From positions 28,331 to 92,330 of the forward strand of contig JAGNEZ010000021.1 in NCBI GenBank assembly GCA_018003015.1: a stretch of DNA of 64,000 bases, in the 5' to 3' direction. Shown in pieces: positions 1 through 9,226 of this stretch. Origin of the DNA: Phycisphaerae bacterium. GTDB taxonomy: Bacteria; Planctomycetota; Phycisphaerae; UBA1845; PWPN01. The position numbers and the translations under genes are program-made. Under the pieces are notes generated by a model. The model was given only the letters and a program-made list of their open reading frames with translations. It was not told where the DNA came from and ran no database searches. Every line of letters starts with the position of its first letter. Position 1 is the first letter of the stretch.

Positions 1-200
1 TATCCGGTGGCCACCTCTCGGGTGTACTGCTCGAGCATTGCCGCGTCGTTGAGGCTGGTCAAGGCGTGGTAGGTTGCGATGAAGTAGAAGCACTCGTGGT
101 TCTTCTGCATGTCGATCTGCGGGCGCATCGCCCCGAAGTAGTTGCCCAGATGAAGGCGTCCCGAGGGTTGGATTCCGGATAGGACTCGCATGACTGACAT
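1..200 (-). CDS. trpS: Tryptophanyl-tRNA synthetase, N-terminal part (runs off window)
   Basis: Charges tRNA-Trp with tryptophan in the cytosol. The 66 visible codons read MSVMRVLSGIQPSGRLHLGN followed by YFGAM, which carries the class I signature PSGxLHLGN (the HIGH-type ATP site) and the TrpS-typical stretch FIATYHALTS. The start could be the ATG at 200, which has a GAGG 4 bases upstream, or the ATG at 191; I prefer 200. It lies 23 bases downstream of the site-2 protease gene and is probably in the same operon. The KMSKS loop lies outside the window. Confidence 0.93.
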   Translation of the reverse strand, partial: MSVMRVLSGIQPSGRLHLGNYFGAMRPQIDMQKNHECFYFIATYHALTSLNDAAMLEQYTREVATG

Positions 201-223
201 TTTCCTCATACGCCGGCGTGCGT

Positions 224-904
224 TCAGTGCATTCCGGCCCCATACTTCAAGAGCACATTCACCAGTGGCTCGATGAGTCGGCCAAGGACGCCCTGGCCTG
301 TCTCCTGATCAAGAACCACCGCCCGGTCGAGGACAATGAAGCCCAGCAGCATGAACGGGCCGTAGGTGGCGGTATCGGCAAAGCCCTGCTGCGATCGGGG
401 CGGCAGCAACTGAAGGGTGATATGAAAGCCGTCCAGCGGGTAGATCGGCAGGCAGTTGAAGACTGCCAGGCTGGCGTTGATGAGCACGCCGACGAAGCAG
501 AACAGGAACACGGCGTCGAGCGGCCGAGAAGCGGAGTTCTCCATGAACGATGGGACGCCACCGCCCGCGTGAATCACGGCTCTCAGGAGCAGGGCGAAAG
601 CGAGGGCCATCACGAGGTTGCTGCCCGGGCCGGCGGCGGAGGTGACCAGATCGCCGGTGCGCGGGTTCCTGAAATTGGCCGGGTTGACCGGCACTGGCTT
701 GGCCCAGCCGATGGGTGCGAACACCAGGCAGATCGCGCCCAGGGGGTCGAGGTGCCTGATGGGGTTAAGCGTCAACCGGCCCATGCGGGCGGCCGTCGGG
801 TCGCCCATTCGGTAGGCGAAATAAGCATGACAGAACTCGTGCACGGTCAGGGCCAGCAGCACGAGCGGCACGCGAATCAGCAGGTCAATGGGATCCAGGT
901 TCAT
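224..904 (-). CDS. Site-2 protease family membrane metalloprotease (M50)
   Basis: A 226-residue integral membrane zinc protease of the M50B/site-2 type. These enzymes cut substrates inside or next to the membrane. The zinc motif HEFCH is at residues 22-26 in the first membrane helix. The third ligand is in the PLDG motif (Asp158), and the family GPGSN turn is near residue 94. Four or five hydrophobic segments are visible, which is the compact form without PDZ domains. It starts 12 bases after the wecB stop and ends 23 bases before trpS. Pairing of this protease with trpS is common in bacteria. The substrate is unknown. Confidence 0.93.
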   Translation of the reverse strand: MNLDPIDLLIRVPLVLLALTVHEFCHAYFAYRMGDPTAARMGRLTLNPIRHLDPLGAICLVFAPIGWAKPVPVNPANFRNPRTGDLVTSAAGPGSNLVMALAFALLLRAVIHAGGGVPSFMENSASRPLDAVFLFCFVGVLINASLAVFNCLPIYPLDGFHITLQLLPPRSQQGFADTATYGPFMLLGFIVLDRAVVLDQETGQGVLGRLIEPLVNVLLKYGAGMH

Positions 905-916
905 CCTTTGTCGGAC

Positions 917-2017
917 CTACTGTCCTCTCCCCCAGTGTGCGATGATTCCCGCGATTCGCTGGGCGGCTTGCCCATCCCATTTGTTGGGGCGGTGTGCCGA
1001 GCGTGGCGGGGCGTGCCGGATTTGCCGGTAGGCGGCCAGGAGTCTGGCCGGGTCCATTCCCACCAGCTGATTGGTGCCATCGGTGATGGTGACCGGCCGC
1101 TCGGTGTTCTCCCGCAGGGTGAGGCAAGGCACGCCCAGGATGGTGGTCTCTTCCTGAATGCCACCGCTGTCGGTCAGGACGATGGCCGCGCGGGCCATCA
1201 GCTTGAGGAAGTCCAGGTAGCCGACCGGGTCAATCAGTCGCAGCCGCCCCAAGTCGGCGATGCGGCGATCGAGACCGGTTTCGGCCAGCCGGGCGCGGGT
1301 GCGGGGGTGGACAGGAAAAACGAGGGGCAGGTCTCGCTGGATCTCGGCGAACGCGTCAATCAGCGGCCCCATGATTTCGGGGTGGTCGACCGCGGCCGGT
1401 CGGTGCATGGTGATGACGCCGTAGCCGCCGGGCGGCAGGTCGAGATCCTCCAACAGGGTGGACGATTCCGCTCGCCGCCGGTTGCGTTCCAGCGTGTCGA
1501 TCATGACATTGCCGACGAAATGCACCTTTTTCGAGGAGATGCCCTCTCGCGTGAGGTTCTCGAGCCCACTCGGCTCGCTGACAAACAACAGGTCGCTGAT
1601 CGCATCGGTGAGTACGCGGTTGATCTCCTCGGGCATGGTGCGATCGAAGCTGCGCAAGCCGGCCTCGACGTGGAAGACGGCCACACCCATCTTGGCGGCG
1701 ACCAGGGCACAAGCGATGGTTGAGTTGACATCGCCGACCACCAGGACGGCGTCGGCCTTGTGCCCGGTGATGACGGCCTCAAAGCGTTGCATGATCAGGC
1801 CGGTCTGTTGGGCGTGCGAGCCACTTCCGACTTCGAGGTTGATGTCGGGTTGGGGGATCCCCAATTCCTCGAAGAACAGGTGGCTCATCTTCTGATCATA
1901 GTGTTGGCCGGTATGAACCAAGACCGGTTCGATGACCGGTTCAGCCTGGTAGGCTCGCATCAGGGGGGCGATCTTCATGAAGTTGGGGCGCGCGCCGCAG
2001 ACGTTAATGAGTCTCAT
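917..2017 (-). CDS. wecB: UDP-N-acetylglucosamine 2-epimerase, non-hydrolysing
   Basis: Interconverts UDP-GlcNAc and UDP-ManNAc for surface polysaccharide synthesis. The 366-residue length fits the family. Motifs visible include the N-terminal GARPNFMKIAPLMRAY, VHTGQHYD, VEAGLRSFDRTMPEEINR, the central TMHR and the C-terminal DSGGIQEETTILGVPCLTLRxNTERPVT. I chose the ATG at 2017 because the protein then starts directly with MRLINVCGARPN. An in-frame ATG at 2026 is possible; neither has a convincing Shine-Dalgarno sequence. It is the first gene of the wecB-protease-trpS operon. Confidence 0.95.
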   Translation of the reverse strand: MRLINVCGARPNFMKIAPLMRAYQAEPVIEPVLVHTGQHYDQKMSHLFFEELGIPQPDINLEVGSGSHAQQTGLIMQRFEAVITGHKADAVLVVGDVNSTIACALVAAKMGVAVFHVEAGLRSFDRTMPEEINRVLTDAISDLLFVSEPSGLENLTREGISSKKVHFVGNVMIDTLERNRRRAESSTLLEDLDLPPGGYGVITMHRPAAVDHPEIMGPLIDAFAEIQRDLPLVFPVHPRTRARLAETGLDRRIADLGRLRLIDPVGYLDFLKLMARAAIVLTDSGGIQEETTILGVPCLTLRENTERPVTITDGTNQLVGMDPARLLAAYRQIRHAPPRSAHRPNKWDGQAAQRIAGIIAHWGRGQ

Positions 2018-2664
2018 GGGCAGCATGATAGGGGGGGCGTACAAGGGGTCAAGCGGCCAGACGGGTCTCGGGCGGCGGGATGGTCCCGGCGATGGCGACA
2101 GAGGAACCTGGGGACCGCTTGTCCCACGTCAGACGGGAAGTGGGCGAATGGATCAGGGCGGATTGGTGTGTGCATGTCTTTTTTCGTTCTAAACTGCACA
2201 TGCGGGCGTGCCCGGGTGGGCGTGGGAAGGGGGGGGACCGAAGGTGGCACGGCGGCTCGTGGATGCATGGGGGGCACGGTCGTGGGCGGGTCGGGGACGG
2301 CATCCTGTGGGTCTGGTGCTGGTTTTCGGTCCTGGCATGGGGCGGTGGCTCCCGGACGCTTGGGCGGCAGTAGAATGGGGGTGTGCAAGTGAGATGGGCA
2401 TCCGCGGACGGTTTCCCGGGGCACGAAGCGCGGGATGGGTCGGTGTGGATGCCTTCATACCCCTGTGAAATGGCGGTCGGGGTCTCGATTCGGGACCGTA
2501 TCCTGCCGATCTGGCAACCATGTACTGCGCCGGCTATAGTGAGAGGGTGCGCGCGGTTGGCTCCCTTTCGGACGGCCGGCGTTTGAACCTTGTTTGGAAC
2601 TTTGGCGTAGATGAGGCATATCGTTTTTTTCGGTCACACGATGACAAGGGTCGAGGTTGGGATC
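2018..2664. other. Divergent intergenic region, about 650 bases
   Basis: It separates wecB (minus) from the DUF1573 protein (plus). The stretch is very G-rich on the plus strand. Short open frames run through it on both strands, but none has a ribosome binding site or a recognisable product. Promoters for both flanking genes must lie here; I could not place one with confidence. Confidence 0.6.
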
Positions 2665-5289
2665 ATGCGACGATTGAAATGCAGGTGTTTGGCGGTTGGA
2701 GTGGCGTTGTTTCTGGGGAGTGGGCTGGCTCTCGGGCAGCAGGTTGGCGGTCAGCCGTCGGTGAGCGCGGTCAGGGCCGCCACGCCGGCCCCGGGTGCGG
2801 TGGTGGCTCCGAGGCCGCCGGCGGCGGCGACGCAACCCAGCGGTCCGCAGCCCCGGATCCGGTTTGAGAAGGTGGTCTACGATTTCCCCGAAGCCTGGTC
2901 GGGCGATCTGATCGAGCACGAGTTTGTTTTCCACAACGAGGGTGAAGGCGTGCTGCTTCTCCCCCAGGTGGTCGGCACCTGTGGTTGCACGGTGGTCGAG
3001 GCCGACAAGAAGGTTGAGCCTGGACAGACGGGCAAGGTCAAGGCGGTCCTCCGCACCACGGGCTTCAGGGGCCACGTTGCCAAGGTCATCAATGTGACGA
3101 CGAACGACACGAAGAATCCGACCATCCGGCTCACGCTGCAGGGCACGCTGAAGGAGCGTTTGGCTCTCGAGCCCATTGGTGGAGGCGTGAATTTTGGCCG
3201 GTACTTGGGCGAGCCCTTCAAGCCCCAGAAGGTCAAGATCACCAGCAACGTGAACATGCCGATCAAGATTGAGCCGGTATCGCCCACGGCCAGCAAGGTC
3301 TTCAAAGCCGAGGTGGCCGAGGTTGAGGCGGGCAAGGTTTTCGAAGTCACGGTGACTGCGGAGCCGCCCTTCAACCAGGGCAACAACTACGTGGAGCTGC
3401 AGTTCAAGACCGGGCTTAAGGAGCAGCCCCTGGTGTCGGTTCGCTGCTCTCTGTTTGCTCCGCCGGACATCGAGGTCCTGCCGATCTCGATCATTCTGGC
3501 CATGCCGCCCACCCAGCCCATGCCGAGGCCGGTTCAGATTCGGTACAACGCTCAGGGAGCCCTGAAGATCCTCAACGCCGTGGCTTCGGACGAATCGGTC
3601 AAGGTGAATGTCAGCGAGCGTACGCCGGGCAAGGACTTCCAGGTGATGGTGACGTTGCCGACAGGCTTCAGTCCTCCACCGGACAAGCCTGCGATGGTGA
3701 AGTTGACCACCGACAACCCGAAGCAGCCTGAAATCACGATCCCGGTCCAGATGCGGCCCCAGTCCTATACCCCGCCGCAGCAGCAGCTTGCCCAGACCAC
3801 TCCAGAAGCACTGCTTGGTCGACCTGCGCCGCAGGTGACGGTTCAGGGGGTGGATGGCCGGGGCACGCAGATTGGGGGGGGCAGGAGTGGCCGGGTGACG
3901 GTCATCGACTTCTGGGCCAGCTGGTGCAAGAACTCCCGCCGCCAGCTTGGGATGGTGCAGCGTCTGGCCAGTGAGCTGGGGCGTCACAACGTGGACTTTC
4001 ACTTCGTATCGGTGGACCAGCTGAGGCCGGGGCTTGAAATTGCCGAGACGGCCAAGCAGAACGGCGTCAGCCAATCCGTTTTGTTGGACTCGGCTCAGCA
4101 GGCCAAACGTCTGTTCGGCGTCAACGGGATTCCGCTCCTGGTGGTGATTGGCAAGACCGGCCTGGTGGAGGCCATCCACCGCGGGGCGGGCTCGAGCGAG
4201 GCGGCCCTGGAGGCTCTCAAGCAGACCCTTGCTGCCGAGATTGAAGCCTTGTCCGAGGGCCGCACGGTGGCCAGTCTGCGGCTCAAGCCTCAGCCTTCGG
4301 CGGCCTTCACCCTGCTGGAGGCGGCGCCGCCCCAGACCGCGATCAGTTCGCCGAAGATCTGGGTGGACTCGCGGCAGCAGGACGTGGGCCGGCGCAAAGC
4401 CGCCGAGACGGTGAAGTACAGCCTCCGCTACCGCAACCAGGGTACGCTATCGCTGCAGATCACCCATGTCAGCCCCTCGGAGGGGGTCAAGGTCGATCCT
4501 GGTTTCACCAAGACTGTGGAAGCCGGCGGATCCGGGATCATGCAGCTGGAGCTTGTCACCCCCGACCAGCCCGGGGAGTTCAGCAGGACGCTGACCATCG
4601 TCTCCAATGACACCGCCCGGTCACCCACCGTGGTGGAGTTGAGCGGGATGGTTCGGCCGCTGGTCGAGGTCGATCCCTCCTCTGGGGTGGACTTTTCCCG
4701 TCGCCCGAAGCTCCACGATCTGCCTCGGCTGGCCACGCTGATCTACAACGGGCAGGGCGAGATCAAGTATGGCAAGATCACCTCTAGTTCTCCTAAGTTC
4801 CGTGGAGAAGTCAAGCCCCTGCCCAACACCCCGGCTTACGCCACGCTGACCGTTTACGCCGTTCCGCCGTTCGAGGTGGGCGAGCACAAGGGGGTGCTCA
4901 GCATCGAGACCGGCAAGCCCGATCAGCCGACGGTCGAGGTGCCTGCGACGCTGTACATGCCGCCCCGGATCGAGGTGTTGCCGGCGGAGCTGTCGATGGC
5001 CCCGGCCCCGCGCGTCCAGCAGAGCGAGATCAGCATCACCAACAACGGGCCATCGCCGATCCACATGCTGGAGATCACGCGCAGCAACGACAAGATCGGG
5101 GCCCAGTTCTTTCCCGAGCCGGATGGAGCGTCGTATCGGCTGTATCTGACCTTTCCGGTGAATTACACCCCGCCGGTCGCGGGCGACAAGATCACGATTC
5201 GCACCGACGACGCGGAGATGAAGGAGATCGTCATCCCGATCAGGCCGGCCAGCCCTCAGGCCGTCTCCCAGACCCCTGTGGCGAAGTGA
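2665..5289 (+). CDS. Exported DUF1573 protein with embedded thioredoxin-like domain
   Basis: An 874-residue exported protein. I chose the ATG at 2665 because a GAGG lies 8 bases upstream and it opens a clean signal peptide (MRRLKCRCLAVGVALFLGSG). The mature part has a DUF1573 Ig/ASH-like region (about 60-390) containing the motif GTCGCTVVEADKKxVxPGQ. A TlpA-like thioredoxin domain follows (about 395-530, IDFWASWCKNSRRQ), then a second DUF1573-like array (about 585-865). The redox motif is C421-K-N-S424, so the resolving cysteine is replaced by serine. DUF1573 proteins are common in Planctomycetes and Bacteroidetes with unknown role. A periplasmic or surface thiol function is inferred only. 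Confidence 0.85.
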   Translation: MRRLKCRCLAVGVALFLGSGLALGQQVGGQPSVSAVRAATPAPGAVVAPRPPAAATQPSGPQPRIRFEKVVYDFPEAWSGDLIEHEFVFHNEGEGVLLLPQVVGTCGCTVVEADKKVEPGQTGKVKAVLRTTGFRGHVAKVINVTTNDTKNPTIRLTLQGTLKERLALEPIGGGVNFGRYLGEPFKPQKVKITSNVNMPIKIEPVSPTASKVFKAEVAEVEAGKVFEVTVTAEPPFNQGNNYVELQFKTGLKEQPLVSVRCSLFAPPDIEVLPISIILAMPPTQPMPRPVQIRYNAQGALKILNAVASDESVKVNVSERTPGKDFQVMVTLPTGFSPPPDKPAMVKLTTDNPKQPEITIPVQMRPQSYTPPQQQLAQTTPEALLGRPAPQVTVQGVDGRGTQIGGGRSGRVTVIDFWASWCKNSRRQLGMVQRLASELGRHNVDFHFVSVDQLRPGLEIAETAKQNGVSQSVLLDSAQQAKRLFGVNGIPLLVVIGKTGLVEAIHRGAGSSEAALEALKQTLAAEIEALSEGRTVASLRLKPQPSAAFTLLEAAPPQTAISSPKIWVDSRQQDVGRRKAAETVKYSLRYRNQGTLSLQITHVSPSEGVKVDPGFTKTVEAGGSGIMQLELVTPDQPGEFSRTLTIVSNDTARSPTVVELSGMVRPLVEVDPSSGVDFSRRPKLHDLPRLATLIYNGQGEIKYGKITSSSPKFRGEVKPLPNTPAYATLTVYAVPPFEVGEHKGVLSIETGKPDQPTVEVPATLYMPPRIEVLPAELSMAPAPRVQQSEISITNNGPSPIHMLEITRSNDKIGAQFFPEPDGASYRLYLTFPVNYTPPVAGDKITIRTDDAEMKEIVIPIRPASPQAVSQTPVAK

Positions 5290-5455
5290 GTGACCGCGTG
5301 ATTGCGGTCCGGGCGTCGTCCATCGATTGCCAGGCAAGGCGCCGCGGGCTTGAGCTCGCGGCTCTTGGTCTGGAGCGGTGGTCTCGCGAGCGGGCCCCGG
5401 TTGCGGGAATCCGGCCGCGGCCTCGAACTTGATGTCGGATCCGGGCCTGCGGTGC

Positions 5456-5560
5456 TCAGCTCAGCGGGCCGATCAGCTCGATCATGTTACCCTCGGGATT
5501 GCGAACCAGGACCAGGTAGTCTCCCTTGGCCAGATCGGTGGCGAGGGGATAGGGTTTGGC
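5456..5560 (-). pseudogene. Stump of a glyoxalase/VOC-domain gene (3' end only)
   Basis: The frame ending at the TGA at 5456 reads GDYLVLVRNPEGNMIELIGP, which matches the last beta strand of vicinal-oxygen-chelate proteins (xxRDPDGNxIELI, with the metal-ligand Glu). Upstream the frame loses all resemblance and offers no sensible start, so only the last 30-35 codons remain. The rest of 5290-5712 holds nothing I recognise. Confidence 0.6.
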
Positions 5561-5712
5561 GAGGGGGTTTGGAAAGGGCCAGCTGGGCTTGACGGGTGGT
5601 TCGAGCGCGGTAGACTGTCGCTGGCGGTTGAATAGGAATCTCGATTCCGCCAGGGGCGGCGGCGCGGTCCCGGGGCGGAGGGCCGTGTCGCGCCACACGT
5701 TGTGGACTATCC

Positions 5713-6933
5713 ATGAACCACAGACTTTTCATTACGGCGATGGTCGCTTTTACTGCAATGACCTCAATCCCACACTTTGCCCTCGGCGCCAACTTCGGCG
5801 ATGACCGTGCGTTCCTGAAGAAGCACACCGACCTGATTGTCCTGAGCGACAAGGCCGGCCTGGCCAAGGTGGCCCTCGTGCCGGCCTGGCAGGGCCGGGT
5901 GATGACCAGCACGACGGGCGGCGACGCCGGCCCGAGTTTCGGCTGGATCAACCGCGAGCTGATCGCTTCGGGGAAGATCCTGCCGCACATGAACGCGTTC
6001 GGCGGCGAAGACCGTTTTTGGATGGGGCCGGAGGGTGGCCAGTTCTCGATCTTCTTCGAGAAGGGCAAGAAGTTCGAGTTCGCCGACTGGCAGACGCCGG
6101 CGATTTTCGACACGGAGCCCTTCAAGGTGTTGAGCAAGGCGGACGACAAGGCCGTGTTCGGTGCGGAGTTCTCGCTGACCAACTACTCGGGCACGGTTTT
6201 CAAGGTGGGCGTGGAGCGCGAAGTGGGCCTGCTTTCGCCGGATGTTGCCTGGGAGAAGCTGGGGGTGAAGGCTGCCAAGGACGTGGGCGTCGTGGCCTAC
6301 GCCTCGAACAACAAGATCGTCAACAAGGGTAAGGACGCGTGGAAGAAGGAGACGGGACTCCTGTCGGTTTGGATTCTGGGCATGTTCAATCCGTCGCCGT
6401 CCACCACGGTTGTTGTGCCGATCAAGGCCGGACCGGAGGCGGAACTCGGTGTGAAGGTGACCTCGGACTATTTTGGCCAGGTGCCGCCGGATCGGCTGGT
6501 GGTGCGGGAGGATGTGGTTTTTCTCCGTGCCGACGGCCAGTACCGCAGCAAGATCGGCATCAGTCCGAAGCGGAGCAAGGCGATTCTGGGCAGCTATGAT
6601 GCGGACGGCAAGGTGCTGACCATCGTGCAGTTCAACCAGCCGGCGGGCGTGACCGACTACGTCAACTCGCTGTGGAAACTGCAGGACAATCCCTTCAGTG
6701 GCGATGCGGCCAACAGCTACAACGATGGGCCACCCGCTCCGGGTGCCAAGCCGATGGGGCCGTTCTACGAGCTTGAGTCTTCCTCTCCGGCTGCCGCGTT
6801 GGCTCCGGGCAAGAGCCTGACGCACACGCATCGCACGATCCACCTGACCGGACCGGAGCCCGCGCTCGACGAGATCGCCAAGGCGACGCTGGGTGTGCCG
6901 CTCGAGGACATCAAGACCGTGTTCAAGAAGTGA
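5713..6933 (+). CDS. Exported DUF6786 family protein
   Basis: 406 residues with a signal peptide (about 1-26, MNHRLFITAMVAFTAMTSIP). The C-terminal motif YNDGPPAPGAKPMGPFYELE and the nearby LTHTHRTIHL are, as I recall, hallmarks of DUF6786, a family found in Planctomycetes and Bacteroidetes with a fold like galactose mutarotase. No catalytic function is established. The start is the ATG before the signal peptide, with no clear ribosome binding site. It lies 83 bases before a FucP-type sugar permease. That suggests a role in handling a sugar outside the cytoplasm before uptake (inference). Confidence 0.85.
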   Translation: MNHRLFITAMVAFTAMTSIPHFALGANFGDDRAFLKKHTDLIVLSDKAGLAKVALVPAWQGRVMTSTTGGDAGPSFGWINRELIASGKILPHMNAFGGEDRFWMGPEGGQFSIFFEKGKKFEFADWQTPAIFDTEPFKVLSKADDKAVFGAEFSLTNYSGTVFKVGVEREVGLLSPDVAWEKLGVKAAKDVGVVAYASNNKIVNKGKDAWKKETGLLSVWILGMFNPSPSTTVVVPIKAGPEAELGVKVTSDYFGQVPPDRLVVREDVVFLRADGQYRSKIGISPKRSKAILGSYDADGKVLTIVQFNQPAGVTDYVNSLWKLQDNPFSGDAANSYNDGPPAPGAKPMGPFYELESSSPAAALAPGKSLTHTHRTIHLTGPEPALDEIAKATLGVPLEDIKTVFKK

Positions 6934-7016
6934 TCCGGCCCGGCGCGCCCTGATGTGAAAACTGGCCGCCCACGGATCTGTGGTGGGTGATCTGCGTCTA
7001 AAGAGAGCCGAATACC

Positions 7017-9047
7017 ATGACCGAAGACAAAGGAAGCAAGTCCATGGCCACCGACGGTCAGAGCGCCCTTGAATACGCGGCACCGATGCTGGGGCGTTCC
7101 GAGAGCATGTTTGTCGTCGACGGCAAGAATGTTCTGTTGACGTTCTGTCTGGTCAGCTCGCTGTTCCTCCTCTGGGGGTTCTGCAACGGCATGATTGACG
7201 TGATGGACAAGCACTTCCAGGAGGAATTGCACCTCAGCCTTTCGCAGTCGGCCTGGGTGCAGTTCGCGCACTGGATGGGCTACTTCCTCATGTCGATGCC
7301 GGCGGGCTGGCTGGCGACGCGTCTGGGTTACCGAGGTGGCATCATTGCCGGGCTCCTGCTGGTGGCCGTGGGCGGCTTCTGGTTCATTCCCGCCGCGAAG
7401 ATTGCGGCGTTCTGGGCGTTTCTGCTGGGGGTGTGCGTGGTGGCCTCCGGTCTGACGTTCCTGGAGACGGTGGCCAATCCCTACACCACGGTGCTGGGGC
7501 CGCCGCGTTATGCGGCCACGCGTATCAACCTCGCCCAGTCCTGCAACGGCGTCGGCTGGGTGCTGGGGCCGATCGCCGGCGGTCTTTTCTTCTATGGCAA
7601 GGACGCGTCCGGTCGGAGCACCGGCTCGGAGACGCTGTGGATCCCCTACGCCGGCGTGGGTGTGGTGGTGCTGCTGCTGGCCGTTGTCTTCTTCTTCGCT
7701 CCGGTTCCGGACATCAAGGCCAAGGACGACTACGGTATCGGCGGCAGGGATGACGCCGGCGGAAAGGCCCCGGTCACACGGCATGTGAACCGTGGCTTGT
7801 CGTTCCTGTTGCTGCTGGGCAATGTGTGCGCGTTGTTCGGTGTTTTCGGCATGATTCTGTGGCTGGCCCTTGGCTCGCTGCATGTCGGTCCGACTCTGGC
7901 AGCGTTTGCCTCGGCGATGGGCCTGGTCGTGACCGCTGACACCGCCTTGCTGCTGACGCTTTTCGCTGTTGGATGCCTGGCCCTGGTGGTTGCGGCGGTC
8001 TGGCTGATCGGCGTGACCAAGCGACTGACGCATCACAGCATCTGGTCGCACGAGCATTTCACGGGTGCGGTGCTTGCCCAGTTCTTCTATGTGGCCGCCC
8101 AAGCGGGGATTTTCAGCTTCCTGATCAACTACATGACTTCGGAGCCGCCCTCGCTGCCGGCTTCGTGGTTGAAGGCGGACAGCACCTGGGTGGAGACCCG
8201 GACGACGTTCGCCGGGTCTGACTTCAAGGACATGTCGTCTCTGGTCGCGAAGCTGGGTGCGCCGTCGGATCCGCTGTCGGAGTACCTGGCCGGGAACCTC
8301 TCGGATTCAACCCGAGAGACCCTAGGACAGTACAAGGAGGGCGCGGCCAGTGAGACGGCGGCCCGGGTGGCGGTGATGCAGGACCTGAACACGCTCATCC
8401 TGAAACAGAGCGTGTACAGCCCGGAACGATTCGAGGGGATCCCCCTGCAGGAGGCGACGAGACAAGTGCTGGCTCAGGATGCCAAGGGCCGAAACGAGTC
8501 GAGACTCAACCGCCTGCTTCTGGCCGATGCCTATTCGAAGGAGCTGTCATACCGGGACGGGGTGGTGGCAGTCACCAACCAGTTTGCATCCACGCTAGCG
8601 TCATTCGGATTCATCTGCTTCTTGTTGGGGCGGGTGGTAGGAGCGGCGCTGCTGCGGCGGGTCTCCGCCCACAAGATTGTCGGTCTCTACGCGCTGCTGA
8701 ATACCGTGGCCTGTTTCGTGATCTTCCTCAAGCTCGGCTGGGTCTCGGTCATATGCGTATTCGTGAGCTACTTCTTCATGTCGATCATGTTCCCGACCAT
8801 TTTTGCGTTGGGCATCTTCGGGCTGGGTGACAAGGCGAAAGGTGCGTCGGCCTACATCGTCATGGCTATCGTGGGCGGGGCTCTGCTGCCCAAGCTGATG
8901 GGGGCGGTTGCGGACCACTACGACATGTCCCGGGGCTTCATTGTCCCGTTGCTGTGCTTCGTGCTGATATCGCTCTATGGCTACTCGTGGCCCAAGCTGA
9001 GCCGCGCGGAATCGCTCCACGGGGCGAACACGGCCCGCGGCCATTAG
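7017..9047 (+). CDS. FucP/GluP-type sugar:proton symporter with large insertions (MFS)
   Basis: An inner-membrane sugar permease. The N-terminal half carries motifs seen in the FucP/GluP/NagP group: LLWGFCNGMIDVMDKHFQ, a segment ending GLTFLETVANPYTTVLGP and the following RxNLAQSCNGVGWVLGP. The length is 676 residues, whereas the family is about 400-440. Two parts account for the excess. One is an extra hydrophobic block (about 258-335) where FucP has its central loop. The other is a hydrophilic stretch of about 150 residues (about 375-525) between the first two helices of the second half. The C-terminal helices again match the family (FPTIFALGIFGLGDKAKGAS). The start has GAGAG 9 bases upstream. 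Substrate unknown. Confidence 0.88.
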   Translation: MTEDKGSKSMATDGQSALEYAAPMLGRSESMFVVDGKNVLLTFCLVSSLFLLWGFCNGMIDVMDKHFQEELHLSLSQSAWVQFAHWMGYFLMSMPAGWLATRLGYRGGIIAGLLLVAVGGFWFIPAAKIAAFWAFLLGVCVVASGLTFLETVANPYTTVLGPPRYAATRINLAQSCNGVGWVLGPIAGGLFFYGKDASGRSTGSETLWIPYAGVGVVVLLLAVVFFFAPVPDIKAKDDYGIGGRDDAGGKAPVTRHVNRGLSFLLLLGNVCALFGVFGMILWLALGSLHVGPTLAAFASAMGLVVTADTALLLTLFAVGCLALVVAAVWLIGVTKRLTHHSIWSHEHFTGAVLAQFFYVAAQAGIFSFLINYMTSEPPSLPASWLKADSTWVETRTTFAGSDFKDMSSLVAKLGAPSDPLSEYLAGNLSDSTRETLGQYKEGAASETAARVAVMQDLNTLILKQSVYSPERFEGIPLQEATRQVLAQDAKGRNESRLNRLLLADAYSKELSYRDGVVAVTNQFASTLASFGFICFLLGRVVGAALLRRVSAHKIVGLYALLNTVACFVIFLKLGWVSVICVFVSYFFMSIMFPTIFALGIFGLGDKAKGASAYIVMAIVGGALLPKLMGAVADHYDMSRGFIVPLLCFVLISLYGYSWPKLSRAESLHGANTARGH

Positions 9048-9226
9048 CCGGAAGCGATGAGGCGGCTGGTTTCGTTTGTGCGGCCTTGGATTCGGGGGGC
9101 TGCGTCGACGGTGTCCTGGTAACGATCGATGGGTGGGTGAGCGGAGGCCCTGGCCGAAGTGCGTTGGCCAGAGGTCAAGTGCCGCTTTTCTCCTCGGGTC
9201 CTTGGTGGTGAGCTGGGTCGGCGCCG

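Noticed and set aside
218..1723. Plus-strand open frame of 501 codons opposite wecB and the site-2 protease
   Set aside because: Arg/Gly/His-rich antisense product with no fold, a common artefact in high-GC DNA; the minus-strand genes have clear family motifs.
2455..4179. Minus-strand open frame of 574 codons opposite the DUF1573 gene
   Set aside because: Low-complexity antisense frame without ribosome binding site or recognisable motif.
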